Shown here piece by piece: positions 6,854-12,943 of a DNA stretch of 18,005 nt. Position 1 is the first letter of the stretch. Every line of letters starts with the position of its first letter. The notes below the pieces were generated by a model that made no database searches, was not told the DNA's origin, and was given only the letters and a program-made list of their open reading frames with translations. The stretch is from Clostridium sp. CAG:632 (GTDB taxonomy: Bacteria > Bacillota > Clostridia > Lachnospirales > Lachnospiraceae). The stretch spans positions 16,863 to 34,867 of the forward strand of contig HF991350.1 of NCBI GenBank assembly GCA_000431515.1. The letters run 5' to 3'. The translations under genes and the position numbers were made by a program.

Positions 6854-7714
6854 TCACAGAATCCTGAATATGACCATAAGATAGCTTTTTTCTTCCGAAA
6901 ACGGCCATAGCATATATGCACAGTCCGCAATCTGCAGTTCCTGCTTTTCATAGGATTTTCCCAGTTCCTGTTCCAGCTGGTATGCCCCTTCTACCCTTGA
7001 CAGCCGCATCCGGTGCAGGCCGGCACTTCCTTGTTCGCTCAGCCGTTCTATTGCTTCTTCTCTGAGTGCAGCATCCTCCCGAAGGAATGTCGTATACTCA
7101 TACCCCAGATATATTATGCCGCCATATTGTTTCATAGCTTCCAGAGATTCTTCTGCAAAGCTCCGGTTTAACTGCTCTGCGATCCTCTGAACCTGCTGCC
7201 GTACCGATAACGGATAGTGTTCTTTCTGCAGGGTAAGTATCAGTGGCATATACACCTGACTGTGAAAGCCCATGCAAATAATCCGGTCAAACTTTTTGTC
7301 CTCATATGGTTCCAATATTTCCTGCAGTTCCCGGAATCCCGGATTTTCTCGAACCCGGAGGTCATAAGCCTCTTTCCATTTCTCCAGTTCACTGCTTCCT
7401 TCTTCACATGCCTTCTGAAATGCTGTTACCTGTGTTTCCGTTAATCCTGCCACATCTATGCAGATGGTATGCACATTCTCCTTTTTCTTCACCTTAGACA
7501 CGGCTTTCTCCAGCGTCTCCGGATTGCAATCCAGCAAAAACACCTGTCGGTCTTCTTCTAATAATCGTTCCAGATCCAGATCATCACAGGCACCTGCTCC
7601 TATAACCAATACCTTTTCGCCCTGCTTTGCATCTTTGACCACATACTCTGTCAGATCATTTCGATAAGCCTTCCACCGCTTCTCTGCTCCATCTATTCTC
7701 GGATTTCCACTCAT
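6854..7714 (-). CDS. Rossmann-fold, methyltransferase-like protein of unknown function
   Basis: A 286-residue soluble protein that I do not recognise beyond its fold. VLVIGAGACDDLD (35-47) resembles motif I of SAM-dependent methyltransferases, and Asp62 in LLDCNPE is at the usual end of strand 2. ICIDVAG (84-90) and FDRIICMGF (142-150) fit later strands. The C-terminal part has helices rich in Glu and Arg and ends in a beta-like YLMVIFRIL. Conserved catalytic residues of a named methyltransferase class are not visible, so substrate and even activity are open. Its ATG overlaps the asparaginase stop (ATGA), which implies coupled translation; AAGAGG is about 6 nt upstream. Confidence 0.75.
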   Translation of the reverse strand: MSGNPRIDGAEKRWKAYRNDLTEYVVKDAKQGEKVLVIGAGACDDLDLERLLEEDRQVFLLDCNPETLEKAVSKVKKKENVHTICIDVAGLTETQVTAFQKACEEGSSELEKWKEAYDLRVRENPGFRELQEILEPYEDKKFDRIICMGFHSQVYMPLILTLQKEHYPLSVRQQVQRIAEQLNRSFAEESLEAMKQYGGIIYLGYEYTTFLREDAALREEAIERLSEQGSAGLHRMRLSRVEGAYQLEQELGKSYEKQELQIADCAYMLWPFSEEKSYLMVIFRIL

Positions 7715-8748
7715 CTTATGCCTCTTATTTCTCTATTCTGTATCTGTTCTATCGGCATATCACTCAGATCCTGACTGAGCTGAAGCCATAATTTACAATA
7801 TGCTGCAATCGGCGCAATGCCCTCCGGTATCTTCACTCCGCAGTCTCTGTATGCCTGTTTGGTTTCATAACCATCCTGCATCTGCTCAATCCCGAGTAGA
7901 TATACCGGAATGTCCTTCTCTGCCATTGCCCGGACAAAGTTCCGAAATGCACTATCTACCCGCATCGTTCCCGCATGGTAACTCTGTATCAGAATTGCAC
8001 GGATGCCCTGTACCTGTTCCGGCGCCGGATACACGATTCCGGGTGCATTATGCAGCCAAAGGATCCCGGATTCTTTTTTCAGTATATGATAATCATAGGC
8101 ATGGTTCGTCTGTATCTGCAGATTGTCTTTCGCCTTCAAATCGGTCATATGTGCAAGCGCCCCCGCTATCCAGACTCCATCCCGGTCATACCGGCCAACA
8201 TATTTTTCATAAACACTGTGCAGATCATCCTCAAACACCGCATGTTCCATCAGTCGGTCACCCCGATGAATATACGTATTGCCATCCGCATTCCGATAAA
8301 CAACGCCTACGCCACAATACCCATCTAATATCCGTTGCACCGCATAGCGGAAATTATCCAGTCCGTTCGCCCGTGCATCCTCCAACGGATAATTACTGGA
8401 TACCAACAGGATTGGAACCGACTGATTTCCATATACATATTCCAGCATGGCCGCAGTGTATTGCAGTGTATCCGTTCCATGACAGACAATGATCCCGCCA
8501 TATTCCGCAGCTTCTATGCAAGCTCCGACTTCATCCAGCAGCTTTACCAGATACTCAGCCTCCAGATTTTCACTCAATATCTGATATGGCATCCGGCTGT
8601 TTATTTCCACTTTTTCTGCCAGAGCCGGATATTTCATCTGAAATAAGCGCAGCACTTCATACGGTGCCTCTGTATCCGGAGAAATCCAGCCATCCTGTTT
8701 TACCTTGCTGCCAATTGTTCCGCCGGTTGCGATCATTGCTATTCTCAT
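7711..8748 (-). CDS. L-asparaginase family protein (type I-like)
   Basis: Hydrolyses L-asparagine to aspartate and ammonia, inferred from family. MIATGGTIGS near the N-terminus contains the nucleophile Thr11, and VCHGTDTLQYTAAML holds the second Thr-Asp pair (Thr92-Asp93). There is no signal peptide, so it should be cytoplasmic. The 345-residue length is typical. An ATG at 8763 gives a longer form, but it lies only about 14 nt after the predicted transcript start and lacks a ribosome site. The ATG at 8748 has AAGGGA 6 nt upstream and starts right at the conserved MRIAMIATGG, so I chose it. It is the first gene of the long operon and overlaps the next gene by 4 bp. Confidence 0.9.
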   Translation of the reverse strand: MRIAMIATGGTIGSKVKQDGWISPDTEAPYEVLRLFQMKYPALAEKVEINSRMPYQILSENLEAEYLVKLLDEVGACIEAAEYGGIIVCHGTDTLQYTAAMLEYVYGNQSVPILLVSSNYPLEDARANGLDNFRYAVQRILDGYCGVGVVYRNADGNTYIHRGDRLMEHAVFEDDLHSVYEKYVGRYDRDGVWIAGALAHMTDLKAKDNLQIQTNHAYDYHILKKESGILWLHNAPGIVYPAPEQVQGIRAILIQSYHAGTMRVDSAFRNFVRAMAEKDIPVYLLGIEQMQDGYETKQAYRDCGVKIPEGIAPIAAYCKLWLQLSQDLSDMPIEQIQNREIRGIR

Positions 8749-8783
8749 ACTGAATCCCTTCATTTCTTATTGAAATTAGTATC

Positions 8784-8812
8784 AAGGTATCAAACCTTTT
8801 TCTATCTGTCAA
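8784..8812 (-). promoter_or_regulatory. Sigma-A promoter for the asparaginase operon
   Basis: On the minus strand, a perfect TTGACA (8812-8807) is 17 nt from TACCTT (8789-8784), which is preceded by TG one base away (extended -10). The start would be near 8777, about 29 nt before the chosen ATG at 8748. Confidence 0.6.
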
Positions 8813-8853
8813 TTCCTTATATGATTGTTTTTGAGAAAAAAATTCATCCTTTA

Positions 8854-8882
8854 TTGACAAGGTATAATTCCCCCTCTATAAT
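8854..8882 (+). promoter_or_regulatory. Perfect consensus sigma-A promoter for the orphan membrane protein
   Basis: TTGACA (8854-8859) and TATAAT (8877-8882) match the consensus fully with the ideal 17 nt spacing. Transcription should start near 8889, leaving a leader of about 28 nt before the ATG at 8917. A second TATAAT at 8863 is only 3 nt from the -35 and cannot pair with it. Confidence 0.85.
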
Positions 8883-8916
8883 TAAAATAATATTATCATA
8901 TAAAGGGGGATATTTT

Positions 8917-9870
8917 ATGGGATTTCAATTAGCAGATGACAATGATCCATCGCCATCTTCGAAGCGTAACTCACCGACCGGTTCTTCCGCCGCAGATGAT
9001 TTCTCGCCGGATACCGATACCGGCAAGTCAAAACAGGATGACTGGAATGAAGGCTTTGGTCCACAGGTCAATGATACTGTTTTTATAGCGAACCAGTATC
9101 AGGGTTCCAGACCTGCTGCCACATCTGTTTCATCAAAGTCGAGCGGACGTGTAACTAATTCTTTTCCACCATTCCTCATGCTGATCAGCGCCGCATTAAA
9201 CATCCTGTGCATGGTTCTGATCGTGATGCAGATTAAAGGAACTGTCACAGATGCACAGTCATTAATGACAGTCGCTTCCTCTTATACTTTATTAGTCGTA
9301 GCTGCTGAAGTATGTCTGATCGCGGATGCCATTGTCATGTGTGTAAAAGGAAACGGATTTGGGCTGATCATCTGGGCACTTTTCTTCCCTGTCATTTATT
9401 ACTTTGTCCGCTGCAAACGCAATGGAGATTCTTCTCTGCTCGCAATCATTATCATCCTGTTAATGCTGATCACCGGAGGAGTATATTTCTTCTCCGTTTC
9501 ATCCGCAATATCCGGCTTCAATATAAGCGGGCCACAGGACGTCAGCACCGATCCTGCCTTAGCGGAACAAGTTAACCGTCTTCCTTCCCAGACTCTGAAA
9601 TATGGCGGAAAGGAATACAGCTATCAGAGCATGATTGATGCCAATATTGTCAAGCCTGTTTACAGCCTGATTCCTGAAACGAAGGATGCCGGTAAGCGGC
9701 TGTCTATCTCCGGCACCTTAGCTACGGACAGCAGTCAGACTATCGAGATTCAGATCAACACGGGTTCCTTCAAGATCTTCCAGATTACGATCGGATCCAC
9801 TACTTATACCACGGATACTGAAATCAATAATGCTTTAATACCATTATTGGCGAACACAAGTGCAAACTAA
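8917..9870 (+). CDS. Unrecognised four-helix membrane protein with disordered N-terminus
   Basis: A 317-residue protein that I cannot assign to a family. Residues 1-80 are rich in Ser, Asp, Thr, Pro and Gly with no predicted structure. Four hydrophobic helices follow (about 83-106, 121-143, 147-165, 173-195); the short linkers 107-120 and 144-146 and the basic loop RCKRNGD (165-171) suggest that the N-terminal tail is cytoplasmic and that the last loop after helix 4 is not. Residues 200-317 are a soluble, Thr/Ser/Ile-rich beta-like domain (for example GSFKIFQITIGSTTYTTDTE). The ATG at 8917 is chosen because GGGGGA lies 6 nt upstream and the promoter lies downstream of the longer frame's start (8770). 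It is transcribed alone, with its own promoter and terminator. Confidence 0.85.
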   Translation: MGFQLADDNDPSPSSKRNSPTGSSAADDFSPDTDTGKSKQDDWNEGFGPQVNDTVFIANQYQGSRPAATSVSSKSSGRVTNSFPPFLMLISAALNILCMVLIVMQIKGTVTDAQSLMTVASSYTLLVVAAEVCLIADAIVMCVKGNGFGLIIWALFFPVIYYFVRCKRNGDSSLLAIIIILLMLITGGVYFFSVSSAISGFNISGPQDVSTDPALAEQVNRLPSQTLKYGGKEYSYQSMIDANIVKPVYSLIPETKDAGKRLSISGTLATDSSQTIEIQINTGSFKIFQITIGSTTYTTDTEINNALIPLLANTSAN

Positions 9871-9893
9871 ATCTTTTAATATAACAGCTATGG

Positions 9894-9931
9894 ATAAGAC
9901 CTGCAGGATGAAAACTGCGGGTCTTATTTTT
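9894..9931 (+). terminator. Rho-independent terminator of the orphan membrane gene
   Basis: The stem ATAAGACCTGCAG (9894-9906) pairs with CTGCGGGTCTTAT (9915-9927), with one G-U pair and an 8-base loop, followed by TTTTT. It lies 23 bp past the stop. Its U-run overlaps the stop codon of the convergent hydrolase gene. Confidence 0.85.
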
Positions 9932-10595
9932 ATGCGAGAATCCAGCATATTCCCATAGCAATCCGTTCCTGTACATTGCTGAAATGTCCACCCTCCTGCC
10001 ATTCGAATACTACCCGTTCTGCATTTTTATCCTGTTCTAATTGTTGATACTGCTTTTCGGTAATTTCTCCGATTCGTTTCATAAGCGGGTGCTTAGTCTT
10101 AGGTTCCCGTTTGCCTAGACTCAAATAGATTTCAGAGTTTCTCTGAAGAAATGACTGTTGCATATATATCTCCCATCCCGGATACCATAAAGAACCCGAA
10201 CAACAGACTGCCCCATCAAACACCGTACTCTGATACAATGTCCATAAAGAGAACAGTCCGGCCAGGGAATAGCCTGCAAGATATAATTGCTGATGATCCG
10301 GCAGTCTGGTATTGATCATTGGTATTATTTCCTTTTTTATCGCTTCCATCAACACCCTGCCCTCCCCGGCAAAGCACCTGCCTTTCATGCAATCATCCAC
10401 CGGCCATGGTGTAAGCATCCGATCCCAGTCACTCACTGCCAACTCGCAAAAACTGAATTCTACCCCGGTAATCATTTTCACCCGTTCGTATAGATCAGCT
10501 GCCCGAAAGTCCATCTCCCGATTGGAAATATACAGGATCACCGGAGCACGGTCTTCCACTGATATAAAGTTTAACTTATTCTTCATTTCATTCAT
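9930..10595 (-). CDS. Alpha/beta hydrolase, putative esterase
   Basis: A 221-residue serine hydrolase resembling the esterase D/Fes-type family; the substrate is unknown. LAGYSLAGLFSLW holds the nucleophile Ser110 in G-Y-S-L-A-G, and EGGHFSNV near the C-terminus supplies the likely catalytic His204. PWPVDDCMKGRCFAGEG (63-79) is a characteristic segment before the nucleophile elbow. There is no signal peptide. The frame opens with GTG at 10625, but a promoter -10 box sits so close that a leader would be nearly absent. ATG at 10595 has GGAAG about 8 nt upstream, so I chose it with moderate confidence; ATG at 10610 is a third option. It is transcribed alone, behind the gdhA terminator and against the orphan membrane gene. 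Confidence 0.82.
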   Translation of the reverse strand: MNEMKNKLNFISVEDRAPVILYISNREMDFRAADLYERVKMITGVEFSFCELAVSDWDRMLTPWPVDDCMKGRCFAGEGRVLMEAIKKEIIPMINTRLPDHQQLYLAGYSLAGLFSLWTLYQSTVFDGAVCCSGSLWYPGWEIYMQQSFLQRNSEIYLSLGKREPKTKHPLMKRIGEITEKQYQQLEQDKNAERVVFEWQEGGHFSNVQERIAMGICWILA

Positions 10596-10634
10596 TGACT
10601 TCTCTTCCATCTCTAATGTATCCACATTTCCCTC

Positions 10635-10640
10635 ATCATA
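10635..10640 (-). promoter_or_regulatory. Extended -10 box for the hydrolase gene
   Basis: TATGAT preceded by TG one base away (TGCTATGAT) on the minus strand, just after the gdhA terminator. The -35 region falls inside the terminator hairpin and is poor. The start would be near 10628. Confidence 0.35.
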
Positions 10641-10675
10641 GCAAGAAAGTCCTGTGGGCTTTCACCTACAGGACT
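10641..10675 (-). terminator. Rho-independent terminator of gdhA
   Basis: AGTCCTGTGGG (10648-10658) pairs with CCTACAGGACT (10665-10675) with one wobble pair and a 6-base loop. On the minus strand it is followed by TTCTTGC, a T-rich run. It lies 36 bp after the gdhA stop. Confidence 0.75.
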
Positions 10676-10710
10676 CTTCTTTATGATTTTGTATTTATTT
10701 AAGGTCTTGA

Positions 10711-12072
10711 CTATACAACACCCTGAGCTAACATAGCATCTACTACCTTCTCGAAACCGGCAATATTAGCACCAGCTACATAATCAGCATTGCCACCAAC
10801 TGTCATGTTATATCTCTTAGCAGCGTCTGAAATGTTCGCATAGATTGTCTCCATGATGCCCTTCAGCTTACCGTCTACCTCTTCGAAGCTCCATGAAAGT
10901 CTCTCAGAGTTCTGGCTCATCTCAAGTGCAGATGTAGCAACACCACCAGCATTAGCAGCCTTACCACCTACGAATAATATGCCACTCTCCTGCAAGTACT
11001 TTGTAGCATCCAATGTAGTAGGCATATTAGCACCTTCCGTAACTGACTTGCAGCCATTTGCTACTAACTGCTTAGCATCCTCAAGATTCAACTCGTTCTG
11101 AGTTGCACATGGAAGAGCAAGGTCACACTTGATTGACCATACACCATGATCATTTGCATCCTTCTTTACATGATACTCAGCAGATGGACGAGCAGCTGCA
11201 TAAGCATCCAAACGTGCACGCTTAACTTCCTTAACTTCCTTCAGAAGTTCTACATCGATTCCTTCCGGATCATAAATCCAGCCTGTTGAATCAGAACAGG
11301 TTACGCACTTAACACCTAACTGCTGAGCCTTCTCAATAGCATAGATTGCTACATTACCGGCACCGGATACAGTTGCAGTCTTTCCTTCCAGACTCATTCC
11401 ATGATCCTTCCACAGTGCATTGGTTAAGTATAATAAACCATAACCGGTAGCCTGTGTACGAGCAAGAGAACCACCCCAGGTAAGTCCCTTACCGGTAAGA
11501 ACGCCCTCGAACATACCCTGAATTCTCTTATACTGACCAAACATATAACCGATCTCACGTGCACCAGTTCCGATATCACCAGCTGGTACATCGATATCAG
11601 CACCGATATATTTTCCAAGCTCTGTCATAAAGCTCTGGCAGAAAGCCATAATCTCTCTATCTGACTTACCCTTAGGATCAAAGTCAGAACCACCTTTACC
11701 ACCACCGATCGGAAGTGTTGTAAGTGAGTTCTTAAAAATCTGTTCAAATCCTAAGAATTTAATAATACCTAAGTTAACAGAAGGATGAAGTCTTAAACCT
11801 CCCTTGTAAGGTCCGATTGCATTATTAAACTGTACACGGAAACCACGGTTAACCTGTACCTGTCCATTATCATCTACCCATGGTACTCTGAACATGATCT
11901 GACGATCTGGTTCTGTAATTCTCTCAAGAATAGCGTTCTTTCTGTAAAGGTCCTCATTGGCATCGATAACCGGTCTCAATGACTCCAATACCTCAGTTAC
12001 TGCCTGTAAAAACTCAGGCTGATCAGCGTTCTTCTTCTGTACTATCTCAAGTACTTCATCAACGTATGACAT
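10711..12072 (-). CDS. gdhA: NADP-type glutamate dehydrogenase
   Basis: Makes glutamate from 2-oxoglutarate and ammonia, the main entry of ammonia into amino acids, in a hexameric cytoplasmic enzyme. The 453 residues match the bacterial NADP-type. GPYKGGLRLHPSVN (88-100) and PIGGGKGGSDFDPKG (121-135, with catalytic Lys126) form the substrate site, Asp166 in DVPAGDIGTG is the conserved acid, and SGAGNVA in the C-terminal half is the dinucleotide-binding turn. Cofactor preference is inferred from overall similarity. The start at 12072 follows AAGGAGG (12082-12088) with 9 nt spacing; 21 further in-frame codons upstream fall within the leader. Codons such as GGT, GCT, CGT and AGA stand out against the CGG-rich neighbours, as in a highly expressed gene. 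Confidence 0.96.
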   Translation of the reverse strand: MSYVDEVLEIVQKKNADQPEFLQAVTEVLESLRPVIDANEDLYRKNAILERITEPDRQIMFRVPWVDDNGQVQVNRGFRVQFNNAIGPYKGGLRLHPSVNLGIIKFLGFEQIFKNSLTTLPIGGGKGGSDFDPKGKSDREIMAFCQSFMTELGKYIGADIDVPAGDIGTGAREIGYMFGQYKRIQGMFEGVLTGKGLTWGGSLARTQATGYGLLYLTNALWKDHGMSLEGKTATVSGAGNVAIYAIEKAQQLGVKCVTCSDSTGWIYDPEGIDVELLKEVKEVKRARLDAYAAARPSAEYHVKKDANDHGVWSIKCDLALPCATQNELNLEDAKQLVANGCKSVTEGANMPTTLDATKYLQESGILFVGGKAANAGGVATSALEMSQNSERLSWSFEEVDGKLKGIMETIYANISDAAKRYNMTVGGNADYVAGANIAGFEKVVDAMLAQGVV

Positions 12073-12231
12073 CACAAAACTCCTCCTTATAATAAATAAT
12101 ACTCCTCGAACGAAAGCGGTGTAATTGACCTGCATATGCTAAAATCATAATGAGGTCGCGGTTCATTATGACTGCATATAGAAATCCCTGAAGCAAATAA
12201 CGTTCAGGGATTGTAAGACGCCTTTGTTCTA
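12073..12231 (-). ncRNA. Structured gdhA leader with two hairpins, possible cis-regulatory RNA
   Basis: From the predicted start near 12231 the leader runs about 159 nt before the gdhA ATG. It holds two perfect hairpins: AATCCCTGAA with TTCAGGGATT (12183-12192/12203-12212) and TCATAATGA with TCATTATGA (12145-12153/12163-12171). The second is extended by ATATGC/GCATAT (12134-12139/12174-12179) across a small internal loop. Its own promoter and a clean ribosome site follow the normal order. I do not recognise a known riboswitch class, and no terminator or ribosome-site sequestering arm is obvious. Confidence 0.4.
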
Positions 12232-12237
12232 GGCTCA

Positions 12238-12266
12238 ATTATATTATATATATTTTCTTTTTTCAA
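12238..12266 (-). promoter_or_regulatory. Sigma-A promoter for gdhA
   Basis: TTGAAA (12266-12261) and TATAAT (12243-12238) on the minus strand with 17 nt between them, in a very AT-rich tract. A second TATAAT-like frame at 12243-12248 has only 12 nt spacing and is unlikely to be used. Confidence 0.7.
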
Positions 12267-12289
12267 TGATTATTTCAGGCAGTTATCCG

Positions 12290-12319
12290 AAAAATATCAG
12301 ATTCTGTCTCCGGAATCTG
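12290..12319 (-). terminator. Terminator after the PH-like gene
   Basis: CAGATTC (12298-12304) pairs with GAATCTG (12313-12319) around an 8-base loop, followed on the minus strand by ATATTTTTC. It lies 3 bp past the stop of the PH-like gene and before the gdhA promoter. Confidence 0.65.
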
Positions 12320-12322
12320 TTT

Positions 12323-12763
12323 CTAACCGATTTCCGGAACCCTTGCCAGCAGATATGAATAAATTTTCTCAGCATATGCTCTTTTTCCCGTAAAATGTAA
12401 TACATACTGCTGCTTGCCGGACTGTATCTGGATCATGACATAATCAATATCCGGACTCGGTTCTACCCACTGTACTCTTGAAACCTCATCATACGGAAGC
12501 AGTTTCTCCCCATTATGAAGAATCAGCTTTATATGCTCTTCGGTGAATTCATACGTGATGTCATATGCCTGCTGCCGGAATGAGGCTTTCAGCAGATAAA
12601 CGCCATAGAATGCAGCCACCGCTGCAACCGCTATCACAAGGAATTTCATAGACGGAACCCGGATTGCTAATAGGACTCCGAGGATTCCAAGCACTAAAAA
12701 TACGGCTCCGGTAATCCGGTAGCCGATCCGTCCCGCTTTACTTTTTTTTACTGTATATTCCAT
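12323..12763 (-). CDS. Small membrane protein with a PH-like (YcxB-type) domain
   Basis: A 146-residue protein with two membrane helices (about 14-35 and 39-58) joined by a short loop, then a soluble domain. The soluble part (YDITYEFTEEHIKLILHN, LLPYDEVSRVQWVEPSPD, YVMIQIQSGKQQYVLHF) alternates short strands and ends in a helix, resembling bacterial PH or YcxB-like domains. The function is not known. The frame stays open to 12802, but the ATG at 12763 follows AGGAGG with about 4 nt and fits the family, so I chose it. The ribosome site lies at the edge of a partial copy of the palindromic element between this gene and purA. No separate promoter is visible, so it may be read through from purA. 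Confidence 0.8.
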   Translation of the reverse strand: MEYTVKKSKAGRIGYRITGAVFLVLGILGVLLAIRVPSMKFLVIAVAAVAAFYGVYLLKASFRQQAYDITYEFTEEHIKLILHNGEKLLPYDEVSRVQWVEPSPDIDYVMIQIQSGKQQYVLHFTGKRAYAEKIYSYLLARVPEIG

Positions 12764-12770
12764 AGTACCT

Positions 12771-12848
12771 CCTCGCCTGTCGGCTCGGTTGACAATTTTC
12801 AATAAGGATTTGCACGTACGCCGTGCCTACCTCGCCTGCCGGCTCGGT
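12771..12848. repeat. Direct repeat pair, 19 nt with one mismatch
   Basis: CCTCGCCTGTCGGCTCGGT at 12771-12789 recurs as CCTCGCCTGCCGGCTCGGT at 12830-12848, 59 bases apart. The second copy is part of the palindromic element. The first sits immediately upstream of the PH-like gene and adjoins its ribosome site. Confidence 0.85.
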
Positions 12849-12943
12849 CACCGGGCTGCGCCCTATACAACAAAACGGCAACTCGTTGCTTTGTATGCAA
12901 GCATACCGCAACGATTGTCGTTTTGTTGTGCACGGCTTGAGCC
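12811..12943. repeat. Long palindromic intergenic element (REP/MITE-like) between purA and the PH-like gene
   Basis: The core is a very long hairpin: 12867-12889 pairs with 12908-12929 over about 22 bp with one bulge and one wobble, and GTATGC/GCATAC (12893-12898/12901-12906) closes the tip on an AA loop. Outer arms CCGTGC (12821-12826) and GCACGG (12930-12935) can pair as well. One end abuts the purA stop directly. The middle carries GGGC/GCCC and GGTGACC hairpins. It holds no reading frame. Following purA it could also act as an RNA-stabilising or terminating structure, although no U-run follows. Its repeat nature in the genome is inferred. Confidence 0.6.

Noticed and set aside
7800..8492. 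A 230-codon plus-strand frame opposite the asparaginase gene
   Set aside because: Composition rich in Pro, His and Ser and no ribosome site; a shadow of the asparaginase gene.
8863..8868. A first TATAAT upstream of the orphan membrane gene
   Set aside because: Only 3 nt from the TTGACA; the second TATAAT at 8877 has the correct 17 nt spacing.
12073..12135. N-terminal extension of gdhA
   Set aside because: The extra residues do not match the family, and the strong ribosome site is 9 nt before the ATG at 12072.
12073..12231. gdhA leader as a known glutamine, tetrahydrofolate or cyclic di-GMP riboswitch
   Set aside because: I see none of the conserved core motifs of these classes; the two hairpins alone are not diagnostic.
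12867..12929. The long palindrome as a standard terminator of purA
   Set aside because: No U-run follows the stem on the minus strand; ATAGGGCG follows. A non-standard effect on RNA ends remains possible.
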